A stretch of 64,000 bases of DNA from Mucilaginibacter rivuli (lineage in GTDB: Bacteria > Bacteroidota > Bacteroidia > Sphingobacteriales > Sphingobacteriaceae). The notes under the pieces were generated by a model. That model saw nothing but the letters and a program-made list of their open reading frames with translations. It had not been told where the DNA came from and ran no database searches. This document shows positions 35,078-42,340 of this stretch, one piece after another (positions within the stretch are counted from its first letter, which is position 1; every line of letters begins with the position of its first letter). The DNA is taken from contig NZ_JAHXPQ010000004.1 in the NCBI RefSeq assembly GCF_019391655.1, positions 248,001-312,000 of the forward strand. Direction: 5' to 3'. Made by a program: the position numbers and the translations under genes.

Positions 35078-35926
35078 TTATTTAGAGATAAGGTTATACA
35101 GCTCATCCAGCTTTGGTGTGAGCACAATTTCTATCCGGCGGTTTTTCGCGTAAGCATCTGCCGTTGTTCCCGGGTCTATCGGCTGAAACTCGCCCTTGCC
35201 TGTGGCGGTAACCCGTTCGGGTGAAATCTTCTCCACTTCGGTTAGATAACGCGATACAGATGTAGCGCGCAATACGCTCAGGTCCCAGTTATCTTTTATC
35301 TGGCCCAGGTTTGCTACTTTTTGCTTATCTGTATGACCCTCAACCGAAAGGTTGATGTCGGCCTCTTTATTAAGCACAACGGCTAATTGTTTTAAGGCTG
35401 CCTTGCCTTTCTCATCAATAACAATACTACCGGAAGGGAACAACAACTTATCTGTTAACGATACATACACTTTACCGTTACGGATATCAACACTTAAACC
35501 GCTTTGTTGGAAACCCAGCAGTGCTTTTTGTAATTTATCCTTTAACGCATTGGTGGCTTCGTCGCGTTTACGCAAAATCTCTTCTACCTCTTTTAAACGA
35601 GCCTCGCGTTTTTTCAGATCGCCTGATAATTGATTTACCTTACTCGTAGTTGCGGTGTAGGTGTTATTGAGGTCGTTGTATTTGGTATTCAAGTCAGCAA
35701 CCTGCCCATTCAGCGTGGTGATGTTTCCTTTTAAATCGGCTATCTGGCGGTGCAGGCGAGCGGTATCGCCCTGTAGCGCAGCTACCTGTTCTTCTAAACT
35801 TACGGTACGGTTCTTTAACGAATCTTGTGTGGCAAGCAGTGCTTTATATTTTTTTGTAGACAGGATCTGGCATGAATGCAACGTTGCACACACAACAGCT
35901 AACAGGAACAGGTATTTAAATTTCAT
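35078..35926 (-). CDS. OmpA-family peptidoglycan-binding lipoprotein
   Basis: Outer-membrane lipoprotein of 282 aa. The lipobox is TLHSC (Cys19). A long heptad-like coiled coil spans about 32-130 (repeated LxxxIADLKGNITTLNGQVADL pattern), and a C-terminal OmpA/MotB domain (about 150-275) contains LSVEGHTDKQK, NWDLSVLRATSVSRYL and NRRIEIVL, the residues that bind diaminopimelate. It follows DUF2461 by 29 bp and precedes a terminator, so it may be the last gene of the respiratory operon, though its role there is unclear. Confidence 0.9.
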   Translation of the reverse strand: MKFKYLFLLAVVCATLHSCQILSTKKYKALLATQDSLKNRTVSLEEQVAALQGDTARLHRQIADLKGNITTLNGQVADLNTKYNDLNNTYTATTSKVNQLSGDLKKREARLKEVEEILRKRDEATNALKDKLQKALLGFQQSGLSVDIRNGKVYVSLTDKLLFPSGSIVIDEKGKAALKQLAVVLNKEADINLSVEGHTDKQKVANLGQIKDNWDLSVLRATSVSRYLTEVEKISPERVTATGKGEFQPIDPGTTADAYAKNRRIEIVLTPKLDELYNLISK

Positions 35927-35955
35927 ATTATTGGATAGGGTTTATTGGCACTAAT

Positions 35956-36618
35956 TTAAACAATTGCGTTATTTAAAAACACCGTTAAAGGATAAATATT
36001 AGCCAACACTTCAGCCACTTTTTTGGGCGAGTCTTTCTGAAGTATTTCGGCATCGGTAAACTGGTGCAGGGCGGCAAAACTTTTTAGTTTTAATAAGCTG
36101 ATGTTTTCATTATCAGCAGCATAATCACGGGGCAGGCTCTTTAACTGCTCCTGGTCGCGAAACTCACCGAACAGTTTTTTAAATTCCGGCTTATCAATAA
36201 TAGCCTTCAACTCATCGGCATTATAATCTATTTCCTGGCGAATGGCTTTCAGGTGAGCGGCTTCGGGCATCCAGTACCCGCCACCGGCTAAACAACGGCC
36301 TGGTTGTATCTGTACGTAAAATTCTATGCTGTCATTGTTGGTATCTCCCAACAACTTACTTATCCCAAAATTATTTTTGTAAGGCGTTTTATCCAATCGG
36401 AAACGAATATCCCGGTAAATGCGCATCACACATTTTTTGGGGTCAGTATCTTTTGCCAGCAAAGGGTTAATGGCTTTTAACTCCGCCAGTATTGCCCCGG
36501 TAAACTCGATAACGTTTTCCTTTGCAGCCTCAAAGGCGGGCTTATTATCAGCAAACCACTCGCGGTTATTGTTTGCCGCCAGGTCTTTTAAAAACTCAAT
36601 TGTGGCTGATTTTATCAT
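35956..36618 (-). CDS. DUF2461 (TIGR02453) family protein
   Basis: Soluble protein of 220 aa with no signal peptide. DUF2461 features are clear: IEFLKDLAANNNREWFADNK at the start, PKKCVMRIYRDIRFRLDKTP and FYVQIQPGRCLAGGGYWMP. Function unknown, no catalytic residues established. Its start overlaps the DUF983 gene by 23 bp, so it is co-translated with the respiratory assembly genes, which is a rare functional hint for this family. Confidence 0.87.
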   Translation of the reverse strand: MIKSATIEFLKDLAANNNREWFADNKPAFEAAKENVIEFTGAILAELKAINPLLAKDTDPKKCVMRIYRDIRFRLDKTPYKNNFGISKLLGDTNNDSIEFYVQIQPGRCLAGGGYWMPEAAHLKAIRQEIDYNADELKAIIDKPEFKKLFGEFRDQEQLKSLPRDYAADNENISLLKLKSFAALHQFTDAEILQKDSPKKVAEVLANIYPLTVFLNNAIV

Positions 36619-37003
36619 CGGTATCTAAATGGGGTTGATAATGTACCTTAGGGGATAACCAATATAACAAAAACACGCGCGAATAACGAAAGGTTATGGG
36701 CGACATGAGGAAGCAACCACCCAAAATAATGCCAATATACATCCACGGCGAATCTGAATTATGCGTGATCTGGTAAGTAGCAGTCCACAGTATACCACCG
36801 TACATTACGTTCAACGCATAGCTTACATACATGGCCGCGTAAAAGTAGCCCGGCTCAATTTCAAATTTCATTCCGCAGTGGGCGCAGTTGTCGTTTATTT
36901 TATTGGTGGCAAAACTATAAAACCCGCCCTTAAACATATTGCCACGACGGCAACGCGGGCATTTACAATGGAGCATAGCCCATGATTTTGGAGTTTCGGG
37001 CAT
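36596..37003 (-). CDS. DUF983 family zinc-ribbon membrane protein
   Basis: Small inner-membrane protein of 135 aa. The N-terminal part has two CxxC knuckles (CKCPRCRRGNMF and CAHCGMKF) that look like a zinc ribbon. Two hydrophobic helices follow (about 52-75 and 85-105). DUF983 proteins are usually encoded with cytochrome oxidase genes in many bacteria, as here, but their function is not established. It overlaps the next gene by 23 bp. Confidence 0.87.
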   Translation of the reverse strand: MPETPKSWAMLHCKCPRCRRGNMFKGGFYSFATNKINDNCAHCGMKFEIEPGYFYAAMYVSYALNVMYGGILWTATYQITHNSDSPWMYIGIILGGCFLMSPITFRYSRVFLLYWLSPKVHYQPHLDTDDKISHN

Positions 37004-37039
37004 TATTGTGTTTTATATCCGGTAAAAGCCGGAGCAGGT

Positions 37040-37315
37040 TTAATTTAAATGGATCTTACTGGCACGCATATTAAGTTCAACGTTTTTACGGCGGTATTTT
37101 TTATACCATAAAAACCCTATAGCGGCTACAGCAATATATGGTGCGGCAAGCAGGTAAACAATACCATTATTTAAACCTTTGGTGGTAGTGCCACCACTTT
37201 TGGCATTGGTTTCTACATTGGTTGAACATACAGAGCATTGTGCAAACGCCGGTACAGCACCCGAAAACGAAACAAACAACACCACTAAAAACACCATCAC
37301 CCGTAAGTTTTTCAT
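37040..37315 (-). CDS. Hypothetical 91-aa membrane protein with CSVC motif
   Basis: I do not recognise a named family. The signal peptide ends near VPAFAQ, immediately followed by CSVC (27-30). A Gly/Thr/Lys-rich stretch leads to one helix (GIVYLLAAPYIAVAAIGFLW) and a basic tail YKKYRRK. The layout is that of a periplasmic dithiol tethered to the membrane. Position between DUF420 (14 bp) and DUF983 (36 bp) in the oxidase operon suggests a role in copper or heme handling, which is inference. Confidence 0.7.
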   Translation of the reverse strand: MKNLRVMVFLVVLFVSFSGAVPAFAQCSVCSTNVETNAKSGGTTTKGLNNGIVYLLAAPYIAVAAIGFLWYKKYRRKNVELNMRASKIHLN

Positions 37316-37329
37316 ACTACAAATTTAAG

Positions 37330-37902
37330 TTAAAAATTATAATAAGGCGAAATCATGAGGTATACAATTACGCCTGTTACCGTAACGTATAACCATATCG
37401 GGAATGTCCAGCGTACCAGCTTGCGGTGCTTTTCAACCTGCATTTGCAGCCCGCGATAAAAGCTTAATAATATAAGCGGCAAAACTGTTGCTGCTAATAC
37501 GATGTGCGTGATAAGAATTACGAAATATACATACCTGACCGCACCCGCTGCCTGGGCCTCCGTTACAGAGATAACACCATTACCATCAAGATCGCCAAAA
37601 CGGGTTTCGGGGGCAAGGTAGTGGAAACCAATATATGATACCAGGAACAACGATGATAACACGAACGTCAAAATATTCAAACGCTTGTGCACTGTTATGT
37701 TACCTTGTTTGATAAAATAAAGCGAAGTAATAAGCAACACACTGCATGTGCCATTTAAAATTGCATTGAGCTTTGGCAAAAAATACAATACCGATGGCAC
37801 TACGGCAGGTTTTGGGATGATCTTCATACTTAATATCACCACTACGGCAAAAACGAAAACGGATACGCCCGCTACAAAACGAAAAATAAACTTATCTGTC
37901 AT
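37330..37902 (-). CDS. DUF420 family membrane protein
   Basis: Inner-membrane protein of 190 aa with about five helices. Family DUF420 (CtaM-like) proteins are encoded next to caa3/aa3 oxidase genes, and the Bacillus/Staphylococcus relative CtaM is needed for heme-copper oxidase maturation. Seen here: PSVLYFLPKLNAILNGTCSV, HKRLNILTFVLSSLFLVSYI and THIVLAATVLPLILLSFYRG, with conserved histidines at KRxN and ITH positions. It follows the Sco-like gene by 23 bp. Confidence 0.88.
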   Translation of the reverse strand: MTDKFIFRFVAGVSVFVFAVVVILSMKIIPKPAVVPSVLYFLPKLNAILNGTCSVLLITSLYFIKQGNITVHKRLNILTFVLSSLFLVSYIGFHYLAPETRFGDLDGNGVISVTEAQAAGAVRYVYFVILITHIVLAATVLPLILLSFYRGLQMQVEKHRKLVRWTFPIWLYVTVTGVIVYLMISPYYNF

Positions 37903-37925
37903 AAAAAAAACTTAAAGTGGATGTA

Positions 37926-38633
37926 TTACATCTCCGGTGATTTGATCTTGCGCAACTCTTCGGAGATCTGAACTTTTAGCTCATCGTTCAGGCGCATCAT
38001 ATCGGTTAACGAGGTGCCCGAATAATAGCCGCGTATACGCCTTTCAGCATCTACCAGCATTACCTTATCATCATAAACAAAATTGCCTTCAGCGGCCTTA
38101 AATTCATTCACCAATAAACCTTTACGGGCAAGGTTGTAAATAACGGCTGTATCACCGGTTAAAAACTTCCAGTTTGTGTTTGCCTTTAAGTGTGCCGAGT
38201 AATTTTTTAATACCGCGGCATTATCATGTTCCGGATCGATGGTGATGGATATGAACCTTGTTATTTTGTTGCGGGTATAATCCCGCGCAACCGAATCAAT
38301 ATTTACATTCACCTTTTCGCTCATTTGCGGATTGCGGGTGTAAAAAAAGCTTACTACCAATACCTTACCGGCCAAGGTGTCAAAGTTAATCTTTTTACCA
38401 TCCTGGTCTGTCAGTTCAAAATCAGGAAGCTTATGGTAAATGGTATCAAAAATAACTTTACCGTGAAATTTGTGGAATGTTTTAGCTACAACTTTTGGCC
38501 CGTAAACCGGCAATGGTTTGTAGCGGTTTTTGCCTTTAACGGTAAGTAAATAATATAAAAATCCCGGTACCGCTAAAATGAGTACCAGGATCGTTAATTT
38601 TTTCATTCCGGCTGCAGCCGATGTTGGTTTCAT
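37926..38633 (-). CDS. SCO1/SenC-like protein lacking all copper ligands
   Basis: Membrane-anchored thioredoxin-fold protein of 235 aa, homologous to the CuA-site assembly factor Sco. One N-terminal helix (about 11-31) is followed by the periplasmic domain: LPDFELTDQDGKKINFDTLA, the FFYT strand, SITIDPEHDN, NWKFLTGD and LVDAERRIRGYYSG. Sco proteins bind Cu through CxxxC and a distal His. Here the CxxxC segment reads TRNPQMSEK (Asn101 and Ser105 at the Cys positions), the His position is Tyr187 in FVYDD, and the protein has no cysteine at all. Copper delivery is therefore unlikely. An alternative start at 38606 gives a shorter leader. Confidence 0.85.
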   Translation of the reverse strand: MKPTSAAAGMKKLTILVLILAVPGFLYYLLTVKGKNRYKPLPVYGPKVVAKTFHKFHGKVIFDTIYHKLPDFELTDQDGKKINFDTLAGKVLVVSFFYTRNPQMSEKVNVNIDSVARDYTRNKITRFISITIDPEHDNAAVLKNYSAHLKANTNWKFLTGDTAVIYNLARKGLLVNEFKAAEGNFVYDDKVMLVDAERRIRGYYSGTSLTDMMRLNDELKVQISEELRKIKSPEM

Positions 38634-38641
38634 TTATACCC

Positions 38642-38992
38642 CTATCTCCCCCAAACGCTGAACCAGTGGTGGCTTTCGTTGGTTAATACCAGTATTAAAC
38701 CGATGATGAACAGAATAGGAACTACCAATGTATAGATCATAGCTACCTTTTCGAATTTTAAGTGCATAAAATATGCTACAATAAAAAACGCCTTGGCCAA
38801 TGTTAATATGATGTATATCGGGTTTGCCGAGTGGTAAGTTAACATACCTTTTGGCACCATATATAATGCGATGATGAACTCAATTACGGTAATGCCAAGC
38901 AATACGAAAAATACGATCCAGATTTTGGACCTGGTCATTGTTTCTTCGTGTGCTTCGCCTTCGGCGTGTGTATGTGATGTTTCTGATGACAT
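38642..38992 (-). CDS. Cytochrome c oxidase subunit IV-type protein
   Basis: Small subunit of the caa3-type oxidase (CtaF-like, COX4_pro family), 116 aa. A His/Glu-rich N-terminus (HTHAEGEAHEE) precedes three helices: IWIVFFVLLGITVIEFIIAL, IYIILTLAKAFFIVAYFMHL and IYTLVVPILFIIGLILVL. The KAFFIVAYFMHLKFE segment is the family signature. It lies 19 bp after a subunit III gene and 8 bp before the Sco-like gene. Confidence 0.88.
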   Translation of the reverse strand: MSSETSHTHAEGEAHEETMTRSKIWIVFFVLLGITVIEFIIALYMVPKGMLTYHSANPIYIILTLAKAFFIVAYFMHLKFEKVAMIYTLVVPILFIIGLILVLTNESHHWFSVWGR

Positions 38993-39011
38993 GATAAACC
39001 AGATTAAATAA

Positions 39012-39731
39012 TTAAACTAAATAGAAGAATGTAAATACAAATACCCAAACCAAATCTACAAAGTGCCAGTAAAGGCCTACTTTTTCAACCATGAGGTAAC
39101 TACCACGTTTTTGATAAGTTCCTGCCAAAGTATTGATCAGGATAACGATGTTGATGATCACCCCGCTAAATACGTGGAAACCGTGGAAACCTGTTATGGT
39201 AAAGAATAAGTTTGCAAATTGTTGTGTGTACGCACCCGATACAATGCCGCCTTCTGTAAAAAACTCTTTCAGTTTCTCAGCATCAGGTATACTTCCCCAC
39301 CAAAAACCTTCGTGGTGTAAGTGGTTCCACTCTAAAGCCTGGCACCCTAAAAACATAAAGCCGCCAATAACGGTTGCTACCATCCACCATGCTACTTCCT
39401 TTTTAGAATCACGGTGACCGGCCTCAACAGCCAGTACCATGGTAACCGAGCTCATGATGAGGATAAACGTCATGATACCTACGAATACCAAAGGATAACC
39501 TGCATCAACAACGCCGGGTACCGACTGGAATATTTTATCGGCCGCAGGCCAAGCGTTTGAACTGAAGCGCAAAGCGCCATAGGATATCAATAACGACGAA
39601 AAGGTAAAGGCATCTGATAACAGGAAAAACCACATCATCAGTTTTCCGTACTCTACGTTAAACGGAGACTTGCCACCCGCCCAAGGGGTTGTTTTAACTT
39701 CATCAAGTTGTGAAACTGCTGTATTAGCCAT
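39012..39731 (-). CDS. Cytochrome c oxidase subunit III (second copy, longer)
   Basis: Heme-copper oxidase subunit III-like membrane protein, 239 aa, about five to six helices. KLMMWFFLLSDAFTFSSLL contains the usual helix-one WxFLxSD signature, GCQALEWNHLHHEGFWWG resembles the inter-helix EW motif, and the GFHGFHVFSG and HFVDLVWVFVFTFFYL blocks are diagnostic. It is larger than its neighbour because of an insert near 120-165. The two subunit III genes are adjacent with 19 bp between them, as is common in Bacteroidota caa3 operons. Confidence 0.92.
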   Translation of the reverse strand: MANTAVSQLDEVKTTPWAGGKSPFNVEYGKLMMWFFLLSDAFTFSSLLISYGALRFSSNAWPAADKIFQSVPGVVDAGYPLVFVGIMTFILIMSSVTMVLAVEAGHRDSKKEVAWWMVATVIGGFMFLGCQALEWNHLHHEGFWWGSIPDAEKLKEFFTEGGIVSGAYTQQFANLFFTITGFHGFHVFSGVIINIVILINTLAGTYQKRGSYLMVEKVGLYWHFVDLVWVFVFTFFYLV

Positions 39732-39750
39732 TGCAATTAAAGTGTAATTT

Positions 39751-40332
39751 TTAATATTGGTTCAAAAGTAAAAAAACATAGAGATAAATCCATATAATAT
39801 CAACAAAATGCCAAAATATACCGGCAAACTCCATGCGGAACAAATTTTTAACCTGCGGGATGTTTTTGTAACTGCCTGAAAGGGCATTAAATAACAAACC
39901 AAGGCCAGCTAAAATGTGCAGCAGGTGCATTGATGTAAACACATAGATAAAGCTTTGCGATGCGTTAGGGTTAATGAAATATACCCCCATATCGATCAGG
40001 ATTTTCCATGCGTAAACCTGGATACAAAAAAACAGGATACCTAAAAAGGCGGTTATCCATAAAAACATACGCTGCTTTGCAAACTGCAACTGCTTTGCCG
40101 CACGCGACGCGATTAAAAACGTAACACTGCTGAGTATGATCACTGCAGTGCTATACATAAAAGCACTCGGCAAAATGATCTTGATACCTTTGCCCGAGCC
40201 GCCTGAATAAACAATAAAGCCACTTGTTAATGCTGCAAAAAACATAAACGATGTGAATATGAATATCCACATGTTGAATTTTTTGGGAGCCAGGTTAAGC
40301 TTATCTTCTTGTTGTAACTGAGCCATCATCAT
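39751..40332 (-). CDS. Cytochrome c oxidase subunit III (first copy)
   Basis: Heme-copper oxidase subunit III, 193 aa with five helices. KFNMWIFIFTSFMFFAALTS, SMHLLHILAGLGLLFNALSG and GIFWHFVDIIWIYLYVFL are the core motifs. Three in-frame ATGs open the gene; the first shares a base with the cyoE stop (TAATG on the coding strand), so translation is coupled and 40332 is preferred. Confidence 0.92.
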   Translation of the reverse strand: MMMAQLQQEDKLNLAPKKFNMWIFIFTSFMFFAALTSGFIVYSGGSGKGIKIILPSAFMYSTAVIILSSVTFLIASRAAKQLQFAKQRMFLWITAFLGILFFCIQVYAWKILIDMGVYFINPNASQSFIYVFTSMHLLHILAGLGLLFNALSGSYKNIPQVKNLFRMEFAGIFWHFVDIIWIYLYVFLLLNQY

Positions 40333-41195
40333 TATTTAATTTTCCCTACAAAATCAAACAATAAAACCAATTGTACCAGCGGCAGGTAAAAGAACGAGCC
40401 ATACATTAGTTTTTTTGCCGATTGAATTTCCAATGTGCGCATTAAATTAAACGCGAGGTATAAAAATATTAAACTGCTTACCATGGATACCGCGCCTATT
40501 ACATAACCACCAAAACCCATAAAAGTTGGCAGCACACTAACAGGCACCAAAATCAAGGTAAGTATAAAGGTTATTACAGCGCTGATCCTATCTCTTTTTC
40601 CGGTAGGCAGCAGGCGGAAACCCGCAAGTTTGTAATCGTCATCCAGCACCCAGGCAATGGCCCAAAAATGCGGAAACTGCCATACAAATTGTATCCCGAA
40701 TAAAACCAAAGCTATTTCGTCTATCTGCGGGTGCGCGGCAACATAGCCAATTAGCGGTGGCAACGCGCCGGGTATTGCACCTACAAATACCGCTATGGGC
40801 GATTTTTGCTTTAACGGTGTATAAGCAAAGGCATATAAAAATATCGAAAATATGGCCAGGTAACCTGCCGTTGCATTCAGGTTGAACAACATTACCGTAC
40901 CTGCAATACCCATTACTAAACCTAATACCAATGCCTGTCCGGTCATCATACGGCCCGATGGGAGTGGCCTGTCGGCAGTGCGTTTCATCAGCTTGTCCAG
41001 GTCAACCTCTATCATCTCGTTAAAGCAGTTTGCAGCGCCTGTAACTAGAAAACCGCCGCCTATCAGCATCAGCCAGCTTCTCCACTCAATAATGCCATTT
41101 ACTTTGCTACCTATCAAAAACGAAATAGAAGCCGAGAACACTACGAGGAATGTTAACCTGAATTTTATCAGTTTTGAAAAATCGCTGAACTTCAT
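40332..41195 (-). CDS. cyoE: Protoheme IX farnesyltransferase (heme O synthase)
   Basis: Converts heme B to heme O by adding a farnesyl chain, the first step to heme A; UbiA-superfamily integral membrane enzyme. The first Asp motif is NCFNEMIEVDLDKLMKRTAD and the second is VLDDDYKLAGFRLLPTG, both intact. ATG at 41195 overlaps the ctaA stop by the classic ATGA, giving 287 aa; a TTG five codons upstream is less likely. In operon with ctaA, which performs the next step. Confidence 0.95.
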   Translation of the reverse strand: MKFSDFSKLIKFRLTFLVVFSASISFLIGSKVNGIIEWRSWLMLIGGGFLVTGAANCFNEMIEVDLDKLMKRTADRPLPSGRMMTGQALVLGLVMGIAGTVMLFNLNATAGYLAIFSIFLYAFAYTPLKQKSPIAVFVGAIPGALPPLIGYVAAHPQIDEIALVLFGIQFVWQFPHFWAIAWVLDDDYKLAGFRLLPTGKRDRISAVITFILTLILVPVSVLPTFMGFGGYVIGAVSMVSSLIFLYLAFNLMRTLEIQSAKKLMYGSFFYLPLVQLVLLFDFVGKIK

Positions 41196-42256
41196 GCCGT
41201 GGCCCCCCAAACTTTTGCGCTGCGTTGTAAATTAAGCAACAGGTAAAATTGCGCGCCAAACAGTAAAGTGGCCAACACAATATGTATGGTTTGCGCATAA
41301 GGCGGCAAACTAAAATAGGAAAGGATAATGCCCGACACAATTTGCAACATGATCATCAAAAAGCTAAAACTCATTACCTGCTGTTGTATTGAATGCCTGT
41401 TAAACCCTTTACGGATCAACGCGTATAAAACTAAGTTAGCCGCCAATACAGCTATTGCCATATCGCGGTGATTATAAAATATAGTACCTGCCTTTATTAA
41501 CCATGTGCCGCGGCCCTGGCCTTGTAAACGTCCGGCTATGTCGTCAACCTTTTCCCGTACTTCGGTGCCAAAAGTTATTTGTAATATGCTTAACACTAAC
41601 GTTGCTACCGACATCAGTACAACAAAGCCCCTGGCCTTAATATTTATACCGCCATCGGCTACTTTTGCCTGGTGATATGTGTAAATACTTATAGCCACAA
41701 TTGCCAATGCAAGCAACATGTGCGTTGTCACTATCCAGGGTACAAGGTTTGTGGATACCACAATAGCCCCTAACCATCCCTGGAAACCAACCAATATTAC
41801 ATTGAACAGGCTTAAAAAAACTATTCTTTTTTTCTGTTTAATGTATGTGAATGAAAAAAAGGCCGTTAGCAACAGCATAAAGCCTGATAATACACCTATT
41901 AAACGGTTAACGTATTCCGTCCATGTTTTGGCAGCGTTAAACTCTTCGGGTACCAGTATCGATTTATCGTTACGGATACGCAGCGCCAGATCAGTATAAC
42001 CAAATACATCAAGCGTATGCGCGAATTTCAAATTCCTGTCTTCGCGCTTCTTAACATACTTTTCTTTATAGCCTGCCGGTATCTGCGATGCATCGGTTGG
42101 CGGCACGTACTGGTCAAAACATTTTGGCCAATCAGGGCAACCCATTCCCGAACCTGTGCTTCTTACCACGCCGCCTGCCAGTATTAAAACAAACAGTGTA
42201 AGTATGGTAAGCAGATTGATGTTTTGAAACCGTTTTTTCTCAGGCGATATATTCAT
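41192..42256 (-). CDS. ctaA: Heme A synthase (COX15/CtaA)
   Basis: Oxidises heme O to heme A for the caa3 oxidase. The 354 aa carry eight hydrophobic helices in two four-helix halves. Seen motifs: VVRSTGSGMGCPDWPKCF (conserved N-terminal loop with the Cys pair), KFAHTLD, YVNRLIGVLSG, VTTHMLLALAIV, FYNHRDMAIAVLAAN and IHIVLATLLFGAQF, which supply the heme-ligand histidines. A long periplasmic loop at about 45-95 is typical of the COX15 type. It is separated from ctaD by 84 bp holding a 14-bp stem-loop and overlaps cyoE by 4 bp. Confidence 0.95.
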   Translation of the reverse strand: MNISPEKKRFQNINLLTILTLFVLILAGGVVRSTGSGMGCPDWPKCFDQYVPPTDASQIPAGYKEKYVKKREDRNLKFAHTLDVFGYTDLALRIRNDKSILVPEEFNAAKTWTEYVNRLIGVLSGFMLLLTAFFSFTYIKQKKRIVFLSLFNVILVGFQGWLGAIVVSTNLVPWIVTTHMLLALAIVAISIYTYHQAKVADGGINIKARGFVVLMSVATLVLSILQITFGTEVREKVDDIAGRLQGQGRGTWLIKAGTIFYNHRDMAIAVLAANLVLYALIRKGFNRHSIQQQVMSFSFLMIMLQIVSGIILSYFSLPPYAQTIHIVLATLLFGAQFYLLLNLQRSAKVWGATA

Positions 42257-42274
42257 TCAAATCGTTTCTAACAA

Positions 42275-42318
42275 TTTGGGGTATCTGTTTAGGAATAAAA
42301 CCCTACAGATACCCCAAA
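42275..42318 (-). other. Intercistronic stem-loop between ctaD and ctaA
   Basis: TTTGGGGTATCTGT (42275-42288) and its perfect complement at 42305-42318 form a 14-bp stem around a 16-nt loop that can pair further (AGG with CCT). On the minus strand no U-tract follows, so it is not a classic terminator; an mRNA-stabilising or processing element is more likely. Confidence 0.7.
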
Positions 42319-42340
42319 AAATCAGATCATTATAATCTTA

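Noticed and set aside
39012..40332. Possible split or duplicated subunit III gene
   Set aside because: Both genes are complete with their own starts and motifs; two adjacent subunit III genes are usual in Bacteroidota oxidase operons.
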